Assembly (NCBI GenBank): GCA_001643475.1
Contig: LXTK01000087.1
Span: forward strand, 1 to 27,727
Length of the DNA stretch: 27,727 nt
Direction: 5' to 3'
Origin: Proteobacteria bacterium SPGG2
GTDB taxonomy: Bacteria > Pseudomonadota > Gammaproteobacteria > Acidiferrobacterales > SPGG2
Below, piece by piece: positions 25,006 through 27,727 of this stretch. Numbering within the stretch: the stretch's first letter is position 1; every line of letters starts with the position of its first letter. The position numbers were made by a program, and so were the translations under genes. Under the pieces are notes generated by a model. That model ran no database searches and was not told the DNA's origin. It saw nothing but the letters and a program-made list of their open reading frames with translations.

Positions 25006-25988
25006 TGAAAATAACTTACCTTCAGCTTGTCATCGCAATTTTATTGGCAACATTCTCTCACCCAACCACTTCAGCCGATCCAGACCCAGGGACCCTCATG
25101 GGCACCATGCTCCAGCCTGGTGCGGCTGAAGAGGGCATTGTCTACGACCCCGCATCCGGTAATTACACGGTGACCTATAAAGTACCTGATGGGCTCTATC
25201 AGGTCGTCTATTACCCACGCACGAAGATCGCGCCAACAGTCGAGACTACCTATGGGCCATGGGGTTATGGCAGGGATCATGTCTACTCATATCGCGTCAC
25301 CAACGGCGCTAAGGCACAGCAACCTTTAACTAACATACGAGTGCTAGTGAACAAGGTGTATGGCTCTGTGAAACCCCCTGGATGGAACGGAGATATAGCG
25401 CCAGGCTTTAAGAATCCCAACCCCACACAAAACTCCGATGTTTACATGGCAGGTTGGTATTCATTCAAAGGTATCGCGCCCGGTGACACGGTTGCCGGAT
25501 TTGGTTTTGAAAGCCGCGATCTGCCGGGGGTGGGAACAATCGAAATATTAGGTTTAGGCCCAATCACTGTATACGCAGAAGGCGGGCCAGGAGGCGCGGT
25601 ACGCAAAGAATTAAACAAGCTCTCACGTAACGACTTTGTACCCTATCTGGCCCCGGTGCCGCTCATCTATAACTTCATTGGCTCGTATTTCACCACAAAC
25701 GGAGCTGCCGGTACGTTGACAAGCCTCCAAGACCATTTCCAACAGCTCTTGAACATGGAATTGATTGAGCCTGTTTTCGCCGAGCGGCTAACTAAAACAT
25801 TGAGCGCTGCGATTGATGCGCTGAAGTTGAGTGACCGCCAATCCGCACGGAGCCATCTCGAAGACTTCCGCGTAATGATCGATGAAGCACAACATGCGGA
25901 AAGCAAGGCAACCCTGGAGGCCCCAATTAACAAAGTCGCAGCGAGAGTGCTCCGTTACGATGGCAATTATGTCGAACGTAAGTTGTAA
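25005..25988 (+). CDS. Secreted hypothetical protein, 327 aa
   Basis: The ATG at 25005 overlaps the stop codon of the preceding gene (TGATG), with GGAGG 8 bp upstream, so translation is coupled. A signal peptide (MKITYLQLVIAILLATFS, cut near SA) leads into a strand-rich region (VTYKVPDGLYQVVYYPRTK, then a Gly/Pro-rich middle with PPGWNGDI). The C-terminal ~90 residues are helical (VFAERLTKTLSAAIDALKLS then ARSHLEDFRVMIDEA), similar in pattern to FIMAH-type helical domains. The family is not recognised. The tight pairing suggests it partners the metallopeptidase-like protein at the cell surface or outside the cell. Confidence 0.75.
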   Translation: MKITYLQLVIAILLATFSHPTTSADPDPGTLMGTMLQPGAAEEGIVYDPASGNYTVTYKVPDGLYQVVYYPRTKIAPTVETTYGPWGYGRDHVYSYRVTNGAKAQQPLTNIRVLVNKVYGSVKPPGWNGDIAPGFKNPNPTQNSDVYMAGWYSFKGIAPGDTVAGFGFESRDLPGVGTIEILGLGPITVYAEGGPGGAVRKELNKLSRNDFVPYLAPVPLIYNFIGSYFTTNGAAGTLTSLQDHFQQLLNMELIEPVFAERLTKTLSAAIDALKLSDRQSARSHLEDFRVMIDEAQHAESKATLEAPINKVAARVLRYDGNYVERKL

Positions 25989-26188
25989 TTCACAAAGATG
26001 TTATTTGCTCCTGTCTCCACTCGCAGGCTGACGGGCTGGCGATCAGCCGCCGCCTGACCGTAACGTAGACCATGCTTTGACCTACTGGTGGGCCTTGGGC
26101 GGCCCCAGCAAAAACGGGAGAGATTTATTTCTTAAGAAGTAACGCTATGCGCTGCGGGTCACTTTTCTTTTATAGTTAACGCACGCCA

Positions 26189-27706
26189 TCAGTGCAGCGC
26201 AGTCGTCCGGTCAAGGCAGCGATACTGCAACGCTTCACCCAGGTGGGCAGTTGCCAGGTCTTGATCGCCGGCCAAGTCGGCAATCGTACGTGCGACTTTT
26301 ATAACGCGATGATAAGCGCGCGCGCTCAAACCAAGGCGTGTCATGGCTTGATCCAAGAACTGGCGGCTGGCGTCATCGAGTACGCATATCTTTTCAATCT
26401 GCTTATTAGTGAGCGCGTAATTTGCGCAGCCACTTCGTGTCAGTTGGCGCCGGCGTGCTGCTTCGACGCGCTGTTGCACAATCGCCGACGTCTCTATGCC
26501 GGGAGCTTTTTTACGTAGTAGTTGGTCTCGCGGTACCGTGGGTACTTCGACGTGCATGTCGATGCGATCCAGCAGTGGCCCCGACACCCGCCAGCGATAG
26601 CTACGGATGCGATCGGGCGTGCAGTGGCAACGTCCCGATGCATCACCCAAATAGCCACAAGGACAAGGATTCATGGCTGCAACGAGTTGAAAGCGGGCCG
26701 GAAACTCGACTTGGCGCGCTGCCCGCGAAATATTGATAGAGCCCGACTCTAACGGTTCGCGTAGAACTTCAAGCACGCGGCGATCAAATTCTGGCAGTTC
26801 ATCGAGAAACAAGACGCCGCCGTGCGCCAGCGATATTTCACCCGGGCGCGGATGGCTTCCGCCGCCAACTAAAGCGACGGCGGAAGCGGTGTGATGCGGT
26901 GATCGGAACGGGCGTTGTTTCCACATCGACAAGGAAAACCCTTTTCCGGCGATCGATTGAATGGCAGCGTTTTCTAGCGCTTCTTCATCGTCCATGTGTG
27001 GCAATATGCCGGGCAGCCGGCTGGCGAGCATGGTCTTGCCGGTGCCGGGCGGTCCGATGAATAGCAAACTATGACCACCGGCGGCGGCGATTTCGAGCGC
27101 CCGTTTGGCATGGTGCTGGCCGACGACGTCACTGAGATCGGGCCCGTCGGACACGCTGTTATCAGGCAGTTTGATGCTATGGGGTTTTAGTGTATCGCCG
27201 TCTCGCAGGTGCGCCGTAACTTCGAGTAGATGCCCGCTACCCATAACCGTGACACCGGTCGCTAAGGCGGCCTCGTCGGCATTGCTGGTGGGCAGAATCA
27301 AGGTGCGCCCTTCGGCGCGTGTTTGCAGGGCTGCGGTAAGGGCGCCGCCTACAGGCCGCAACTTTCCGGTAAGTGCGAGCTCACCGATAAATTCGAACCT
27401 ATCCAGGTTCTTGCTGCGAATTTGTTTGGACGCGGCCAGGATGCCGATAGCGATGGGCAGATCGAAGCGACCGCCCTCTTTCGGCAGGTCAGCCGGTGCC
27501 AGATTTATGGTGATGCGCCGAGCTGGAAATTCGAAGCGCGCAGTGAGTAGCGCGCTGCGGACGCGGTCCTTACTTTCTTTGACCGTGGCCTCCGGCAGAC
27601 CGACGATCGAAAGGCTAGGAAGACCATTGGCGAGATGCACCTCGACGGTGACTGGTAGCGCCTCGATACCTACCTGCGCACGACTATGCACGACCGCAAG
27701 CGACAT
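26189..27706 (-). CDS. comM: ComM/YifB family Mg-chelatase-like AAA+ ATPase
   Basis: A 505-residue ComM/YifB protein, a hexameric branch-migration helicase that extends heteroduplex during natural transformation. The N-terminal ChlI-like segment (MSLAVVHSRAQVGIEALPVT, then LPSLSIVGLPEATVKES) is followed by the AAA+ core: Walker A GPPGTGKTML, Walker B GGVLFLDELPEF, and NPCPCGYLGDASGRCHC with a likely zinc site. The C-terminal ChlI/YifB domain ends at the gene's stop. Length matches E. coli YifB (506 aa). The ATG has GGAGGG 6 bp upstream. The preceding promoter region lies beyond the window. Confidence 0.97.
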   Translation of the reverse strand: MSLAVVHSRAQVGIEALPVTVEVHLANGLPSLSIVGLPEATVKESKDRVRSALLTARFEFPARRITINLAPADLPKEGGRFDLPIAIGILAASKQIRSKNLDRFEFIGELALTGKLRPVGGALTAALQTRAEGRTLILPTSNADEAALATGVTVMGSGHLLEVTAHLRDGDTLKPHSIKLPDNSVSDGPDLSDVVGQHHAKRALEIAAAGGHSLLFIGPPGTGKTMLASRLPGILPHMDDEEALENAAIQSIAGKGFSLSMWKQRPFRSPHHTASAVALVGGGSHPRPGEISLAHGGVLFLDELPEFDRRVLEVLREPLESGSINISRAARQVEFPARFQLVAAMNPCPCGYLGDASGRCHCTPDRIRSYRWRVSGPLLDRIDMHVEVPTVPRDQLLRKKAPGIETSAIVQQRVEAARRRQLTRSGCANYALTNKQIEKICVLDDASRQFLDQAMTRLGLSARAYHRVIKVARTIADLAGDQDLATAHLGEALQYRCLDRTTALH

Positions 27707-27727
27707 GCATTTCCCTCCGGTTAACGG

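Overview
The window looks like a chromosomal segment of a gammaproteobacterium of medium GC content. The support is a set of typically proteobacterial housekeeping genes: smg-topA, mltA, rnd, mpl, a Lon-substrate-binding-domain gene, dsbA, a membrane-anchored cytochrome c5, comM and a tRNA-Arg(CCG). I cannot assign a genus from the sequence alone.

Layout. (1) 1-4240, plus strand: smg, topA and mltA, a conserved core block. (2) 4284-6744: two copies of a ~70-bp structured repeat, then a small integron-type cassette array. Three attC-like sites (4702-4800, 5642-5731, 6308-6373) each sit just 3' of minus-strand cassette genes. The genes are a pair of SnoaL/NTF2-like proteins, a 35-aa membrane peptide with a 147-aa unknown protein, and a 115-aa unknown protein. 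No integrase gene is present, so this is best described as a CALIN (cluster of attC sites lacking an integrase). (3) 6745-10535, minus strand: accessory genes and gene remnants. These are a DUF427 protein with a decayed treble-clef zinc-ribbon tail, an SDR, a spermidine-synthase-like N-terminal stub, a cupin, a secreted unknown protein, and C-terminal fragments of a SnoaL-like gene and probably of a dienelactone-hydrolase-like gene. (4) 10535-13161, minus strand: SDR and AhpD/CMD-like genes downstream of rnd. (5) 13281-15930, plus strand: mpl, a Lon-N-domain gene and dsbA. (6) 15958-21246, minus strand: two large class III nucleotidyl cyclase genes in tandem, with a truncated copy of a third cyclase N-terminus at their 3' end, and tRNA-Arg 26 bp upstream. 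(7) 21553-22126: cytochrome c5 and its terminator. (8) 22310-23332, minus strand: a convincing ACC deaminase (acdS). (9) 23695-25988: a translationally coupled pair of secreted proteins, the first with an M15/LAS-like metal-binding motif. (10) 26189-27706, minus strand: comM.

Functional reading. The core genes serve DNA topology, murein turnover and recycling (mltA, mpl), RNA processing, periplasmic disulfide formation, electron transfer and DNA uptake. The accessory parts are the cassette array and the remnant-rich stretch after it, the multidomain cyclase pair, acdS and the secreted pair. Several broken or duplicated gene ends (8746-8991, 10283-10512, 15958-16060) show repeated rearrangement. 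The most novel parts are the integrase-less array, the zinc-ligand-less DUF427 fusion and the secreted metallopeptidase-like pair.
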